A stretch of 64,000 bases of DNA from Chamaea fasciata (Eukaryota; Chordata; Aves; Passeriformes; Sylviidae): assembly GCA_029207755.1 (NCBI GenBank), contig JARCOQ010000006.1:3264846-3328845 (forward strand), read 5' to 3'. Below, in pieces: positions 12,621 through 24,990 of the stretch (position 1 is its first letter; every line of letters starts with the position of its first letter). Under the pieces are notes generated by a model. The model was given only the letters and a program-made list of their open reading frames with translations. It was not told the origin of the DNA and did not search any database. The position numbers and the translations under genes are program-made.

Positions 12621-12815
12621 CATAGAATCCTAGAATTTTTGGGGTTAGGAGGGACCTTAAAGATAATCTAGTTCCAACCCTCATGCCATGGGCAGGGACT
12701 CCTTCCACTAGACCAGGTTGCTCATACCCCACCCAAACTGACCTTGAAGACTTCCAGGCTTGTATTATCCACAGCTTCTTCTCTGGGCAACCTGTTCCAA
12801 TGTTTCATGAGCCTC
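12621..12815 (-). mobile_element. CR1 LINE, truncated 3' end
   Basis: Reading on the plus strand, the piece opens with CATAGAATCCTAGAAT, which is the reverse complement of the CR1 3' octamer tail. It goes on through GGGACCTTAAAGATAATCTA, GCCATGGGCAGGGACTCCTT, CCACTAGACCAGGTTGCTCA and CTCTGGGCAACCTGTTCCAA. These are hallmark blocks of avian CR1 3' ends in antisense orientation. Similarity fades after about 12815, so only about 200 bases of the element remain, the usual result of 5'-truncated integration. No coding capacity remains. The 62- and 63-codon frames over it are by-products. The many mismatches show that it is old and inactive. Confidence 0.95.
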
Positions 12816-13839
12816 TTAAGCCAATTTCTGTAACCAGTTTGGCTCCTTTCCTATGTGAAACCAAATTCAGTTAAAGAAAAGGACAATCAAGGTTATCATT
12901 GATGAAAACCGGTAGTCTTACTGATTTAAGTGAAGTTAAGCTGAGTCTTAACCAAATACACCTCTGTCATGAAAAGGGTGAATGATGTTTTCATTTATCC
13001 CAAAGTAGGATTTTAAAAGCACTGAGCCATTTCATTCACCTTCATTTTCATCCAGAAAAATTATTTTTTTGTTTGTGATTAAAATCCTATACTTCAGGGT
13101 ATGCTTCCTACAATATATCTTATTTCTCAGGTGCTGGAGGCAATTCCTGGGGAGTATTATTCCGTACTTAGTGTGTGCCAGACCATATTTGACACAGTCC
13201 ATTACACTGACACAAGATTTATCCTTCTGATAAAAGAACCAAAACCTTCAGCTGGGCAAACAGACTTGGATAGCTCTTCAGAAAGAAAAATATCTGGTTT
13301 TTAAAACTCCACCAGCATTCACAAGCCCAGAGGTTGTGTTTGTAGTGCCTGTGCTAGCATTAAGATATCATTTAAAAGCCAAAAGAAAGGCAAGTGATTA
13401 TATTAGCTGTATCTCCAGGCCAGCTATACAGGTACTGATTACTTCCCATATCTTCTACAGACAACAGAAACTTCACCCTGCAAATCAGATGCTCTAATTT
13501 AAGAGGGGTCTGTCTCTTAAGAGATTACACTGTTGAAAGGAAGTCACTGTTAGAGAAAGTATTTCTTCTTAAAGCAATATTACTCAAAAGAATCTGGGTG
13601 CAAAGCCTGAAGTGCCCAACTATAAATGAAAAAAAATAAATGTCAATAACATTATCAATATCAATTAATAGAAGAGTTGGAAAGGTGATATTAAGAATAA
13701 ACACTGAAATAGGATATTTCACAAATGTTCCCAAAGTGGTTTCAATTTCACCAAAAATAGAAAACAGTATTTTTCTAAATTACCTTCTAAAGGTATAACC
13801 TTTTAAAATTTAAATGCACGTCTGTGATTGCGTTCAAGT
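12816..13839. other. non-coding sequence, nothing recognised
   Basis: This is AT-rich with frames of 70 codons or fewer. The first few dozen bases may be unrecognisable CR1 remainder. No RNA gene or repeat is seen. Confidence 0.5.
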
Positions 13840-14110
13840 AAAACAGCACCACTGCACCAGGACTGAGAGCAGAGGTCGAAGCCAATAAAAGGACACATTT
13901 GGACCAAGTGTGACCAATAAACCACTTGATTCAGTGCAATTGTTTGCATTTAGTCACCTAATTTGCAATTAGTTACCCAATTATTTGCATTTGAATGAAG
14001 AATAGAGCATTTTCAGACAGATCTCCACTTGAATATCCAGACCTGTGGATTCCATCTTTTTGCTACAGTCATTATTTTCCATGATCAGTTTACAACATGA
14101 TTTGTTTTCC
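13840..14110. promoter_or_regulatory. candidate enhancer with POU/homeodomain cluster
   Basis: Within about 60 bases lie TGTTTGCATTTAG (near 13942), CTAATTTGCAATTAG (near 13959) and a perfect POU octamer ATTTGCAT at 13983-13990, next to two GACCAATAAA/GCCAATAAA-type CCAAT words (near 13881 and 13910). Closely packed octamer and TAATT words are typical of neural or pluripotency enhancers bound by POU and homeodomain factors. No repeat similarity is visible. Function is inferred from motif density alone. Confidence 0.35.
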
Positions 14111-16668
14111 TTTGGTGTTAAAAAGACTTCCTTATTTCTTCAGATCTCTCTACTTCTGATTTTGTTACCAAATAAGAAAATCTCTTAACAAACAACAATA
14201 TCAATTCATATCTTTTCTTGGAAATTGCAGACATTGTATTCATTGTAACATAATCTTTTCATCTCTAGAATACTTTTTGTTCATTTTTTAAAAAAGAATT
14301 ATTCCCAGATTTTTCAGTATCTTCTTTGAAGTGAAGATCCTGAAGCAAGATGTGGTATTTCACTAGAACTAGTCACACTGTAATCAAACAACTCACAATT
14401 TTTGGATCTTACCTCTTGATTCAGACTAACTTTTCCCTCTAATCTCAACAGTTGTGCATTTCTAGGATACAATCTCTTGTTCTGTCTTTTGCATTTCAGT
14501 TCTGTTTGCATTATTTGAAGGTTTTTTAGTATGAAACATTTTGCCAGATAGTGCAGGGCAAATTACCAGGCTACATTTCTCTGGCCTAATTAGTTTATTT
14601 TCCATTTTGTCAATCATTTTGTGACGCACAGAACTTTTCAACAATCATTCTATATCTATATTTACCCTGGAAAAATGTCCAACTTTGACCAAGTCAAAGT
14701 TTCTTCCAACTTTAGAGACTTGGTCATCTTGTTTCTCCTTTCTAGTTGACTTTTTTTGATTACCTGTTATTTCACAGAATATTTAGTTCATACTTCATAA
14801 TTTCTGTAGAGTATTGGTCTTTAATCAGTCCAGCAAATGCTTTTAAAAATTAAATTATACACATTTTAACAGATGTTGATCCCACATATGGAAATGTGAC
14901 AACATGGTACATCTCGCAGGAGCTATTTCCATAAAAGTGTAAACTAAGTTTGAGTGTGCTTCTTTCCTTTATTCATTAATTGATCACATTTTACATCACC
15001 ATTTTCACTGTTTTCCCTGGGACAAATGCTGAACACTTCTATTAAATACCCAGTAGGGATCAAGATTCCCCACATAAATTGTTTTGGGACAGGGGAAGAG
15101 CCTTGGAAGATTGCAAGATGTCACTATCTTTTGAAAAGTTGGAGTCACTGGGTTTGAGAGGGAAAATGAAGTGGAAGTGAGACATGGAGATGAAATCTCC
15201 TGTGAGGTTTGCATAGGAAAATTACTTGCTTTGGTTCTAATTCTCTATTTATTCCATTGTAGCATGCCTAGCATCTTGATTATCAGCTTTACACACAGTT
15301 TCACTTATCCAAAGGCTCACAAAAATCATGCAAATTTGCTAATTCTGTGTTGTTCATAATAACACTGTACACCCAACCCTTAGCTAATTTAGCTTTGTGA
15401 GGGACAATCTAAATTAGAACACAGTAGTTATGAGTATTCACTGTTGGTTTGGATGCTCTGGATTTAGCCTCCCAAAATGGCTGGTATCCCTTGCAGCTGA
15501 GCAGAACTCCAGGGGACCTTTTGGTATGGATAGTTCATCACTGTCTGTTTAGAGGCTTGGTTTGCCTCCTTCTGGTATAGGACACCCCCTTTAGGACCTC
15601 AAAATATGTTCAGATTGTGAAATCTTACTTCCTGTAGGCCTTTTTATCCTAACCTTCCCAAATTATCAGGTTTTTGTTTGGTTGGTTTTTTTAAATATAA
15701 TAATGAAAACAAGTAATTCTTCCAACATCTGGTGCTTAAGGCAGCCTTGTGGCAGCTCGCAGATAAGGTGAGGATTAAAAAGAGCTGATCATTTCCAAAG
15801 GATGCCAATGCCTTTCTATTGCTCTTGCTCATAGGAGCTGCCAGGCTGTACATGATCACTGGTATTTAATTCCCCTGCAACGACACCTGAAGGAGTATTT
15901 GTGCAGTCAGGCAATAGGTGACTATTCATTACTCCATCTCCCTCCTCACTGACCTCCCTAACTTCCTGTTGCTCTTCACTGTATTTTTTCATCATTTTCT
16001 CCTTTCTGTCTTTGTAGTTCTTCCTGCCAGACCAATTCAGCACCCATCAAATCTCTCCAGGGCTGAGCTAGCCAGCAAATCTTTGCTTCGTTTTGAGGAT
16101 TTTATCTGTGATGTCTAATACCTGGCAGAAAGGAGAAGCTGTCCCTTTTGAAAGTGGAATTGAAGCGCAGTCCAAACACAGCTCTTAGGCACAATCCAAA
16201 CCATAAGAAAATCAATAGGACTTCTCATTTGTTCACATGATTACAATTAAGCATATCCTTTAATGCTTCCCTGGCTGAGATCCAAAAGACAGCAGTAAAT
16301 TGAGTTGAGACCCCAGAAATTGCGTTCCTTTTACTGAGACAAAATCACCCTTTGTATTAGCAGATGACACACTCTCTAGTGCAGAGGAAGACACATAATC
16401 AAGCCGTGTACAATGGGGAGAATTTTACATCCACTTCTGCAAGTATGGTCTCCTTCACCATGCAATTAAATAAAGAAAAGAAAGAGAGAAATCCAAAAGA
16501 AGCAATGGCTTGGCACCTTTGCTGCAAAAAATTCCTTACTGCTGAACATGGTGGCTGAGCTCTCAGGTTACATTACATCAAGCAAAGGCTCTCTAAAGAA
16601 ACAGTTCAGCTGCATGAAGATCTTAAAAAATAGAACAGAAAAGGAGAGACAACAGATTCTGAGGGAAT
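14111..16668. other. non-coding sequence with one inverted-repeat cluster
   Basis: The stretch is unique-looking and AT-rich. At 14682-14726 there are two overlapping inverted repeats: ACTTTGAC/GTCAAAGT (8-bp stem, 3-base loop) and TGACCAAGTC/GACTTGGTCA (10-bp stem, 21-base loop). They share bases, so only one can form at a time. Frames reach only 75 codons. I recognise no gene or repeat family. Confidence 0.5.
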
Positions 16669-16680
16669 AAAAAAAAAAAA
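16669..16680 (+). repeat. poly(A) tract, 12 bases
   Basis: Twelve A follow GAGGGAAT. The overlapping AATAAA arises from the run itself and is not taken as a polyadenylation signal. Confidence 0.85.
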
Positions 16681-18813
16681 GGAAACCAACTGAGCTCTGA
16701 TAAAAAGTCAAAATAAGAATTAATAAGTAAGGATGTGATACAGTCCTAAAAACCAGAAATTCTGCTTTCTTTTTTTCTTTGCTGCAGTATACAGGCTCCT
16801 TCCAGGAGCATATTAGACAGTGAACCAAGCCTTTTATGAGTGCTTCAGCTGTCCCCTCATTCTGTCCTCAAGGAAAAAACATGCACAGCTTAATGTTCAG
16901 TTTGGTAAACTTTAGAAAAATGCTGCCTCATATTTCCAGCAGAAAGAAAGGAATGACTAGGTGGTGGTGCCTGGTCATGCTACCCAGTGACAAAACTCTG
17001 TTTGGGTGCTGCAGGTCTCAGTCTCGTGTTTTTCCATGGTAATGCCAGCTCTTTCCAACCCAGGCTGCCTTCATGGAGGTGACACAGCAGGGTGGCTGTT
17101 GACAGAGATTTCCAGCCTTAGCTAGATTTATAAAATAACTTTCCAGCTGGGACTTTTCTGCTTTAAGCAGAAAAGGAACACATTCTGGGGCAGAACTAAG
17201 TGGTTCTGTATTTGTACTAGAGAAAATCAGATAAAGAAGGTGGCCTGGGGACAGATCTGAAAGTGATGCAGTATGTTACAGTCTTTGATGTCGAGGGCAA
17301 TGTCAGCTTGGGTCAGTCAAGAGAAGAAGCTCTATCAGGAAAGCCATAACCTTCAGCCAAAAAAATTCTATTATACAATGTAAGATTTTATTTCAATTAT
17401 TTATTTTCCAGGATTAGAGTCTAGACAAAGAACACTGCATTCTACCTTTAAAAGTCCCAGAAATTGTCTCAGTTTTCTTAGTCCCTCCACAGCTGAGATG
17501 TTTTCCTTGAGGGACATCTCTCCAAAATGCCTACAACTTTTATCTCACAAGCAGCATGTTAACGCACTCATCCTCTCACTAAATTCACTGCTTTTCCTCT
17601 GCTAGGAGATGATTTCCATTTGTCTTCTCAAAAATGTTCTTGAGATTTTGATATTTTTTTTTTCCTTTAAGCCAGCCTTCCAACTCTCTGTGACACTGAC
17701 ATTTCCCTCCTGAAACAACTTTTCTGGTTTTTGCTGTCATGTTCCTTTCCTACAATTTGCTGTCTTGGTCATTTCAAAGTTTCTCCCTTCTCATTAGCCT
17801 TTTCTCTGTTCCTCACATACCTCTGGTTGCCTTATCAAAATATTGACAAAATGCTTCCAAAGAACCTGGCAGATGTTCAGTGCCTCCTGACACATTATTC
17901 TCCTGGCAGGCATCTACACAGTTGAAATCCTTTCTTCCTACCTTCTTCCTATTCGGGATGAATCTGAGAGAGATTTTCCAAAGAGCCCCATCCTCCTGTC
18001 CTTTTTGTTTGGTATCTTACTGTGAATCCTAATAAAGAGAGGTCCCACCTACTTACCCTTTCTCTTTATCTCTGCCTATGCAGCAGACCCCAAGTGCATA
18101 TGTGCATATATGTTGACAGAAAGTAATGTACTAGGCAATATGTTTTATCCATATTTCCATGCCAGATATCTCAAGACAAGGTAAATCACTTTACATGATC
18201 ACAGATATAGATTATTTTAGCACAGCTGTTGTTCTTACACTGCTGGGCTTCATGTATGAATTCGTTGATTTTTAAAATACTTTTTGTCTTCTTAATCTCG
18301 TTTTCCAGAGATTGGGAAATAATATGGAGGGAGACATTGTTCGAGAAAGAATTTATTTTGAGCTTTTTTTAATATGTCATTGGGTAGAAATTATTTGTAT
18401 TCTAGAATTTTATTTTATATTTTACTTTCATATTAAGTGAAAAAATTCTTTTCTGTGCATTGTGGAGAAAAGCAGAGAATACATCCATGTGGTTACACAC
18501 GTATCTAAGAGCGTGGGCTGTGCTTTTTGCCTGTGTGCAGTAACACTTGAATGCCTCTGTCCTTCTCTGGGGCTAGCAAGTAAATCCATGTATTTCAGCA
18601 TGTTACATGTGGGGTAGCTGACAGCAGAGTCTGACCAGAGGCACTCAGGGGCTGGAGACTCACTCACTGCCCTTCCTACAGATCCCACAGATGCCAAATG
18701 ATGGGCCAGACCCTCAGCTGGACTCAGCACATGAGCCTCAGGTTCAGCATTTTAAAGGATGACAGAAACACTTTAAGTCAGATGAGCCCTCTAAACAAAA
18801 CATTTTCTTTTCC
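16681..18813. other. non-coding sequence, nothing recognised
   Basis: No element, RNA gene or protein-like frame is seen. The longest frame is 100 codons on the minus strand at 18428-18730 and has no domain character. Pyrimidine-rich stretches around 17560-17900 are not repeats. Confidence 0.5.
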
Positions 18814-18827
18814 TTTTTTTTTTTTTT
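18814..18827 (+). repeat. poly(T) tract, 14 bases
   Basis: A run of fourteen T follows TTTTCC. It is a simple homopolymer with no associated element. Confidence 0.85.
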
Positions 18828-19849
18828 AATTGCTTACAGCGGCCCATGTCACACACACAAATACTTTATATGATTGAGTCCTCTGTGGCCCAAATATGGA
18901 TACACTCGTCTTTTAAAAAATCAATCAGAATGTTTTTATCCTCATGTCCCATTTCTGTAAATAATTTACATGCAACTTGCTATCTTTTGCAGGATAATAA
19001 CACTAAACTCTTTAAAGAACGGTGCGTTTTGGAACCAAACTTGAAAGACTCAAAAACAGATTGAAATTTGAGGTCAGGGCTACAGGTGAGCATAGCAATC
19101 AGTTTCAGAGCTGGAGATCAATATAAAATCATGAAAAAAGGAATCACAGTGGAAAAAATTTCTTCTGAACAGAGTACCAAAAGCGCAGTCCTCTTGTCAG
19201 TTATCCTAAAAAGTGAGGAAAGCTCTTCTATTCAGCAAGGGGAAGAGCATGTCTGAGGAGCAGCAAGCTGGCAAGGCAGAACAGACAATATGCCCAGACT
19301 GAATCTGGGAGAGGAACCTGGTTAGCTTGTCCCAGAGTCAGAGCGGCTCCTGATTAATTATTTAGGTTAACTGAGCTGAAGGAAAATTCTTTAGATATGT
19401 CTGGTTTGAATTTGTAGTGGAGAAACTCAGAGCTTTTAGGCACAGCTGGTATCCCTGTACAGTGAATCATCAGAAGGGCTGGAGAAAACCTGTTCTTTCT
19501 GTGTACAGGCTGATGATGTTAAAGTAAAAATTAACAAGGGTGCTTACATGGATAGAAGTAGAGTTCAGATTTTGGTGAAGCTCTGTGTTTTTAAACTGCC
19601 TAGCTCAAAAGAAAAATTTTTCCATCTGGAGCTATGAAAACCTAAAAATACAATACAAATGCTTTTATGGTTAGTCTATCGTCATTGTAACAGTAAAGAA
19701 GGAGCTTCAGATACATCATATATGCAAAAGCACTTGAATTTTGGTGTTCCATTCCCTCTTGCCTTGTCCAAATAAACCTGATGACTGTATTTTAGCCTCA
19801 AAAGGCATGTGTACAATATTAAATCCTTCATTAAAAAAATTTAAATTCC
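18828..19849. other. non-coding sequence, nothing recognised
   Basis: Two adjacent plus-strand frames (18846-19064 and 19068-19256) lie almost end to end but in different phases and show no recognisable domain. There is no other structure. Confidence 0.5.
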
Positions 19850-20330
19850 AAACCAACACATAACTGAATAGTTCCAGCAATCTAGCCAAGCATGTGCTCC
19901 ATTGATAGATCAGGTTTCTAATGAAAAACAGTTGTTTATATTATCTTATCATAAAATGCCATTTTCTGCTGGTAATAAATAAATATCCCCTGAAAAGCTT
20001 CCAAATTGCACTTGGATAGCAGTTATTTCACAAATGCACCCAACTCATACTTTAGCAAATTCACGAAGACACATTCATGTTCTCACTTGACAGCAAATAA
20101 TATTTACATACCATGTCAAGATAACTTTCTACAAACATTCTTGTTTACTAGTCAAACCTGCAGGTAAAAACTTTATTCAAGTGGTTGGTCTGGCAACATA
20201 ATTTGGCACTCTATATCTATTAACTTCTGTTTCTGCTTTTGCACAAACAAGATTTGCCACAGATCACTGGTTCAAACAGGGAGCCTAAATGAAGTATCTC
20301 AAATTAAGTTTGAATTGATTTACATCGTAA
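19850..20330. promoter_or_regulatory. candidate conserved non-coding element
   Basis: The block lacks repeats and long frames and contains many transcription-factor-like words: ATTGATAGATCAGG near 19901, TTATCTTATC (GATA-type) near 19941, GGTAATAAATAAAT near 19971, and TTCACGAAG with a retained CpG near 20060. The texture resembles the other enhancer-like blocks in this window. No alignment was possible, so this is a low-confidence call. Confidence 0.28.
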
Positions 20331-20715
20331 ACCAATGAACCAGCAAATTTTCTTGTGTGCATTTCCGTGTGCAGAACTAAAATACTTACAGGAGATACTG
20401 TCATACTGGCAATTAGGGTCATTGCATGAAGAAGACCAGTTTCCTCATTTGCTTTCCCTTCTCATTTTGCAGGAGGAAGAAGCACCTTACATCCCTCCCT
20501 CTTTACTTTCTGCTAAACTCATCCAGGTTAAAAACATTCAGTTTTATAAAATTTCCAAATAAAATAGCTACATGAGGAATAGAAAATCTGTATCTAGGAA
20601 GGGACATTAATTTATTAACATCTAGCTTCAGTGTAATAAATGCATGACTATGGTGTTTTGAGGGAAAGGCATGTTTCTGCTTACTTTTTTAATGGAGTAA
20701 TCAGTCTCTTTTCAG
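20331..20715. other. non-coding sequence, nothing recognised
   Basis: A 75-codon plus-strand frame at 20335-20562 has no domain character. Nothing else is seen. Confidence 0.5.
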
Positions 20716-20759
20716 TTCTGTCACTGAAAGGAGTAAATTCTGTCACTGAAAGGAGTAAA
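20716..20759 (+). repeat. perfect 22-bp tandem duplication
   Basis: The 22-base unit TTCTGTCACTGAAAGGAGTAAA at 20716-20737 (shown only as its two ends TTCTGTCACT and GAAAGGAGTAAA) is repeated without a mismatch at 20738-20759. Identity of the copies means the duplication is recent or recently homogenised, so copy number may vary between individuals. Confidence 0.95.
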
Positions 20760-21119
20760 GGAGCAGACAAAAAAAAATACAGTGGAGCTATATTTTTTAC
20801 AACTATGTAAACTGAAAATGCTGGTGTGATGCTTTGAAGCCTTCTGGGTTATTTTAAGAGTATCTGCACATTCCACAGTCCAAATATCCCACTAGCATTT
20901 CATAGAAATGTTTGAACTCTTTGCTTAATAAAGAAAAGCAGAGACAGGCTGTTGTTGAGTGTTTGTGCTGAGGAGGGCATGTACTTTTGTGCAAGCACAT
21001 GTGTGCTTGCATGTGTGTTTCTTTCTTCTGTGGAGATTATGAGCAGTGCAGGAATAGAGTGCTTAATTGAAAAGATAACAAATGATGAAGCAGCTGTTAA
21101 GTATGGCACAAAAATTGCT
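20760..21119. other. non-coding sequence, nothing recognised
   Basis: A short TG-rich patch (GTGTGCTTGCATGTGTG near 21001) is too degenerate to call a microsatellite. No other structure is seen. Confidence 0.5.
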
Positions 21120-22380
21120 CCGAGCAGTTAAGGCTGATCATCATGATGGAAATAGCTTTTTGACAAGCTTAGCATTCCTGTGACAATAATTAAGAATCAG
21201 GTTTCCACCAAAAGGCTTTATAGCCAGAAGGGGTTGTAAATCAATGGGCAACATTTTTATCTTGGAATGAAAATTAATTATTCAGTGTAGAACATGCTTT
21301 CTCACACTTAACTGGCTGTAATGCCTCCTTTATTCTCTGTCTTAATTCAATTAATATACCATTGTCAAAGGGGTGTTTGTCAGTAGTGATCCACTTTTGT
21401 TAAAAATTACCATAAGGAAATATAACAAAATTGAATTGTTCTTAAATTAAGGCATAGTCCAGATTTTTTTGGCAGACGGTTGGTAGCTGTTAAGTACTCT
21501 TTGACAAGGGTGTGGATATGAGCATTTTGTATTGCACCCTTTGAGCTTGCATAAGCACATAAAGGGATTGAATAATACATGAAAAAGAAGTGTAGGATTT
21601 TCTGAAGTGCTCTACATGGCCCTAACTTCTTTCTCCCTTTTAAGCTAGTCAGAAAACATATTGTATTTAATTGGAGCAGTTTCAGAACACCAAAGACTTT
21701 TGAAAATCTTATTCTTATTGAGAAGGAATAAAAAGTGTTCTTGCCTTTTTGACTATTATATGGAAATTAAGGCATCTATCAAAGCTGTCATGACACTTAC
21801 AGGAAAATGATGAGACTTTGGGGAATTATTCAGACTGTTTTGACAGGCTCTACAATCTGAAAATGGGCCTGGAAATGTCCTCTTGGCAAAAAACATTAGA
21901 CAACGTAAGCCTCCACTAGGGCAGCTTTTGTCTAACTATTGCCAATGGTGTTTTCATCTTCAGCAGTAACAGAGATGATAGGGAAAAAAAAAAAAGTACC
22001 GGAATTAGTGTTTCATTTCATTCAGGACTCCAATGTATTTCCATTATTCCCTGTTTCTTCTGTGGCCCTGAGAAGTGCATCCTGATTTTTTTTTGCTAAG
22101 TCGTTCTTTAAATAAGATAGTATTTGGTGAAACACCAGAAGTGTGAGAGTAAAGCTTCTTTGCTTAAACAAGTCCCATAATGTTGTATCACTCAATGTAA
22201 ATTCATTATGGTACTCACCCTTTTAAGCAAATATGATCTGCTGGCAGATTAGGAGGATTTCTTAGAGAGCAAGAGGTGCAATTCTTTCCATTCTTTTTTG
22301 TTATCTCATGGGTGTTTCTGCTGCAGCCAAGCACTAAAAGAAGCACTGGTGAGTCACAAAAGAATGCCCTCTCTACATAT
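21120..22380. promoter_or_regulatory. candidate cluster of conserved non-coding elements
   Basis: This is the longest stretch with consistent enhancer-like texture. It includes GACAATAATTAAGAATCAGG near 21182, GAAAATTAATTATTCAG near 21268, TTAATTCAATTAATATACC near 21342, GCAGACGGTTGG near 21473, CTATTGCCAATGG near 21938 and CTCAATGTAAATTCATTATG near 22192. Homeodomain TAATTA cores recur, there is no CR1 or simple-repeat content except one A12 run near 21987, and frames are all short. Clusters like this commonly surround developmental transcription-factor genes. Whether it is conserved cannot be tested here, and the real boundaries may be several smaller elements. Confidence 0.35.
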
Positions 22381-23050
22381 TAGAGAATGAATTGCCTCAT
22401 AAAACCTCTAAACCTTATGTCAGTTTCAACTAATGCTGACTCTACTCACAACACATGAAGTTATGGAGGAAAAGCAGAGCGCTGGATTCTTGTTCTTGCC
22501 CCAAAAATACTCTTCCCTTGCTGCCTCCTAAAATGTCTCTTTCCTGAGAAGATTGTTCAGTGACCTAGCACAGGAGGGAGAGGTTCACATCTCTTCTCAT
22601 TTCTGGATGTTCAGTGGTAGGTCTAGCACCAACACCAGCCTCTGAGTTACTCCTCTTTGCAATCAGGAGATACAACTGATTCATGCTTTTAAAAGAGAGC
22701 ACGTGGTATTCCATGGCAAACTGATAGTGTGGAAGGAGGGCAAAGCTACCATGCCATGTTCTGAAAATGGTCCAGGTGAAATAAGGTCCAAAATTGTTTG
22801 GGTTTCCATGCTTGAACTAGGAAATAGATTTAACCACCTAAGGAAACCTAGTGTGTTTCTCCTCCCTTTAATCTGACATCTTATTTGCACATCAAGATAT
22901 GTCTTTTACATGCAGAGCTATCACTTAAACTTCAAGATATCACAAGTCATCAAAGACAAACTTATCCACAATTCCCATTTCATCTATGAACACCTTCTGG
23001 GGTAGGGGTCAGAGTGGTGTTGGAAGAGGCTCCTGTGCTAGATTTCTTTC
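22381..23050. other. non-coding sequence, nothing recognised
   Basis: No repeat family, RNA gene or protein-like frame is seen. A 69-codon minus-strand frame at 22681-22890 is probably chance. Confidence 0.5.
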
Positions 23051-23065
23051 TTTTTTTTTTTTTTT
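23051..23065 (+). repeat. poly(T) tract, 15 bases
   Basis: A run of fifteen T preceded by a CTTTC pyrimidine stretch. Simple homopolymer. Confidence 0.85.
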
Positions 23066-23499
23066 AAGAAACCTATGGTACAATGGAAATAATAGTGCCA
23101 ACTATCAACCCCACAATGTGTCTTTCTGTACTGCCTAAATTTTGAATTTAAAAATCCTTTTGTCCTTTCCTATCCTATTTTCCACCTCACCGACCACCAA
23201 CATTTCTTCTGCATTGACTATTCTAAATAATTAGCTGAGAAGCATTCCTTGCAAATACCTCACCAGCCCAACACCTTCACTCAATTATTTCAAATTAGGA
23301 TATTGCTTCCTCTTCAATCAACATGACTTGTTTCTGTGGGACTGCCCAAAAAGGAAGACGCCTCCCAAGAAAACTGAGACTGCCTGGAGCTGGCCCTGAG
23401 ATAAACGTCCTTTGTTCATCAGCTGCTTCACCCATTTTGAGGAGACAGTTGGGAAGGAAGCAAGGAGAGCATGTGTGTAGATCCACGCAGCTTTTAATA
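23066..23499. other. non-coding sequence, overlapping chance frames
   Basis: Frames of 63 and 65 codons overlap on opposite strands around 23295-23520 and have no domain character. Nothing else is visible. Confidence 0.5.
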
Positions 23500-23800
23500 C
23501 ATGGAAATGTCAGGATTTGACTTCATGTTTAAGTCGACAAACATCTTTAACTTCTTTGCCACCTTGTGAGCTTGTTAATACAGCAGATTAATGGCTTCTG
23601 CACTGACTCATGGTTTTATTCTCAGCATCAGGCCAGGAAATGAAAGAGAAATGAACCACCCAGAAAAGATCAGATGATTTCTGGCAGACAAAAAAAGCCA
23701 CAAACAAACATGTGAAATTCAAAGAAAATGCATCTATTGTTAGTCCAGGCTATTAGTGCCTGCTGCCGTTCAGTCCAGTTGGAGGGAGCAGAAGACTTGC
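23500..23800. promoter_or_regulatory. candidate conserved non-coding element
   Basis: Unique-looking DNA with a retained CpG in TTAAGTCGACAAAC (near 23530), TTAATACAGCAGATTAATGG near 23574, GCACTGACTCATGG near 23600 (AP-1-like TGACTCA) and AATGCATCTATTGTTAG near 23726 (SOX-like). No repeat similarity. Texture-based inference only. Confidence 0.3.
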
Positions 23801-24769
23801 ATGAATCACATATTAGGACAATATGTTTAATACAGAGCCAGAGCAGAATGTTTCTGGCATTTTTTAATGGATACAATAGTGTTGCATCACAAATCTGTCC
23901 TTGAGTTTTTCTTTCAAGGGAACTGCCCTGGAGTTAGTTGCAAAAAAATCAGTGGTCTGGAAATGATGTAATTTAAACATGTTTACCTCAGTGTGTGCCA
24001 GTATTTGCAGCTGTCGAAGTGAGCAGAGCCTTGTCCTACTGAGGCTAATTCCCCTAAATTAAAAACTGCTTCTGTTCCATGCACCCCCACACATGTGTAG
24101 CCTTTGCCGACCAAATGTGGCAATTTAGAGCATTTTATAAATACTTGCAAATAAAGAGAGGCAAAAATGTCCAGTGGAAGAGTTCTTTACCAAAAATAAC
24201 TGTTTTCATTTGACATTATTTTCAGGAATGTAATCCAACTTTGAACAGGGAAAAGTGGAAACATATAATTGTCTTTTGAAATTACAATATATCAAAAATT
24301 AATAATTGTTACTCAAAATAGATATTTGAAAATAATTTAAATTAAACCTGTGGGTTGTAAAACTTAAATGGAACATTTAAGTACCTTCACTCATTCTCTT
24401 GATATTTAACAAGACCTTACAGCTATTGACATTTTCTTAGTTTGGCTGGTCTAATAGCTGAAAATGTTAAAAGAAAATCACATCAGAAATTACAGATTTT
24501 TAACTATTTACAGTGAATCAGGAGATAAGTTGGTGGAGTTAAAATAAGTTCCTATACTTCGGATTAATTCTGTAATAATGCATAAAAAAATCTTGATCCA
24601 AATTGTACAGAAAGTCAAAGCATTCCTGTCTGGTTTTCATAATTATTGATTCTAGAGGATTTTTTTTTCTTATGCAACATTCATGCAATGTATGAAATTA
24701 CAGACACCATATACTAACTGTAGAAACTGATTGTGATATTTATATAAAACCACTGTATGTCACCTGCTC
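23801..24769. other. AT-rich non-coding sequence
   Basis: The part from 24180 to 24730 is strongly AT-rich with frequent TAA and ATT words and no repeat unit. No gene or RNA is recognised. Confidence 0.55.
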
Positions 24770-24990
24770 CTGTTTGCAATTTAGGGTGAAAATTCACCAG
24801 CAGAGATGAACTACCATCAGTGTTTATTGTATCACCAAGGACAAGGGTGCTAATGCACAAACAATTTTAAACTACTGTGTGCACAAGCACTAAATGCAGC
24901 CAAATAATATATTGGTGGTGTGAAATAGGACAATGGAAAGTTTACCTGGACAGTGCTTGGAGCTACATTTTGTATTGCACTGACTCAACT
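24770..24990. promoter_or_regulatory. candidate conserved non-coding element
   Basis: The block has TGTTTATTGTATCACC near 24820, GCTAATGCACAAACAATTTT near 24850 and GGACAATGGAAAG near 24929, several of which match SOX or forkhead cores. There are no repeats and no frame. The call is by texture only. Confidence 0.25.
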
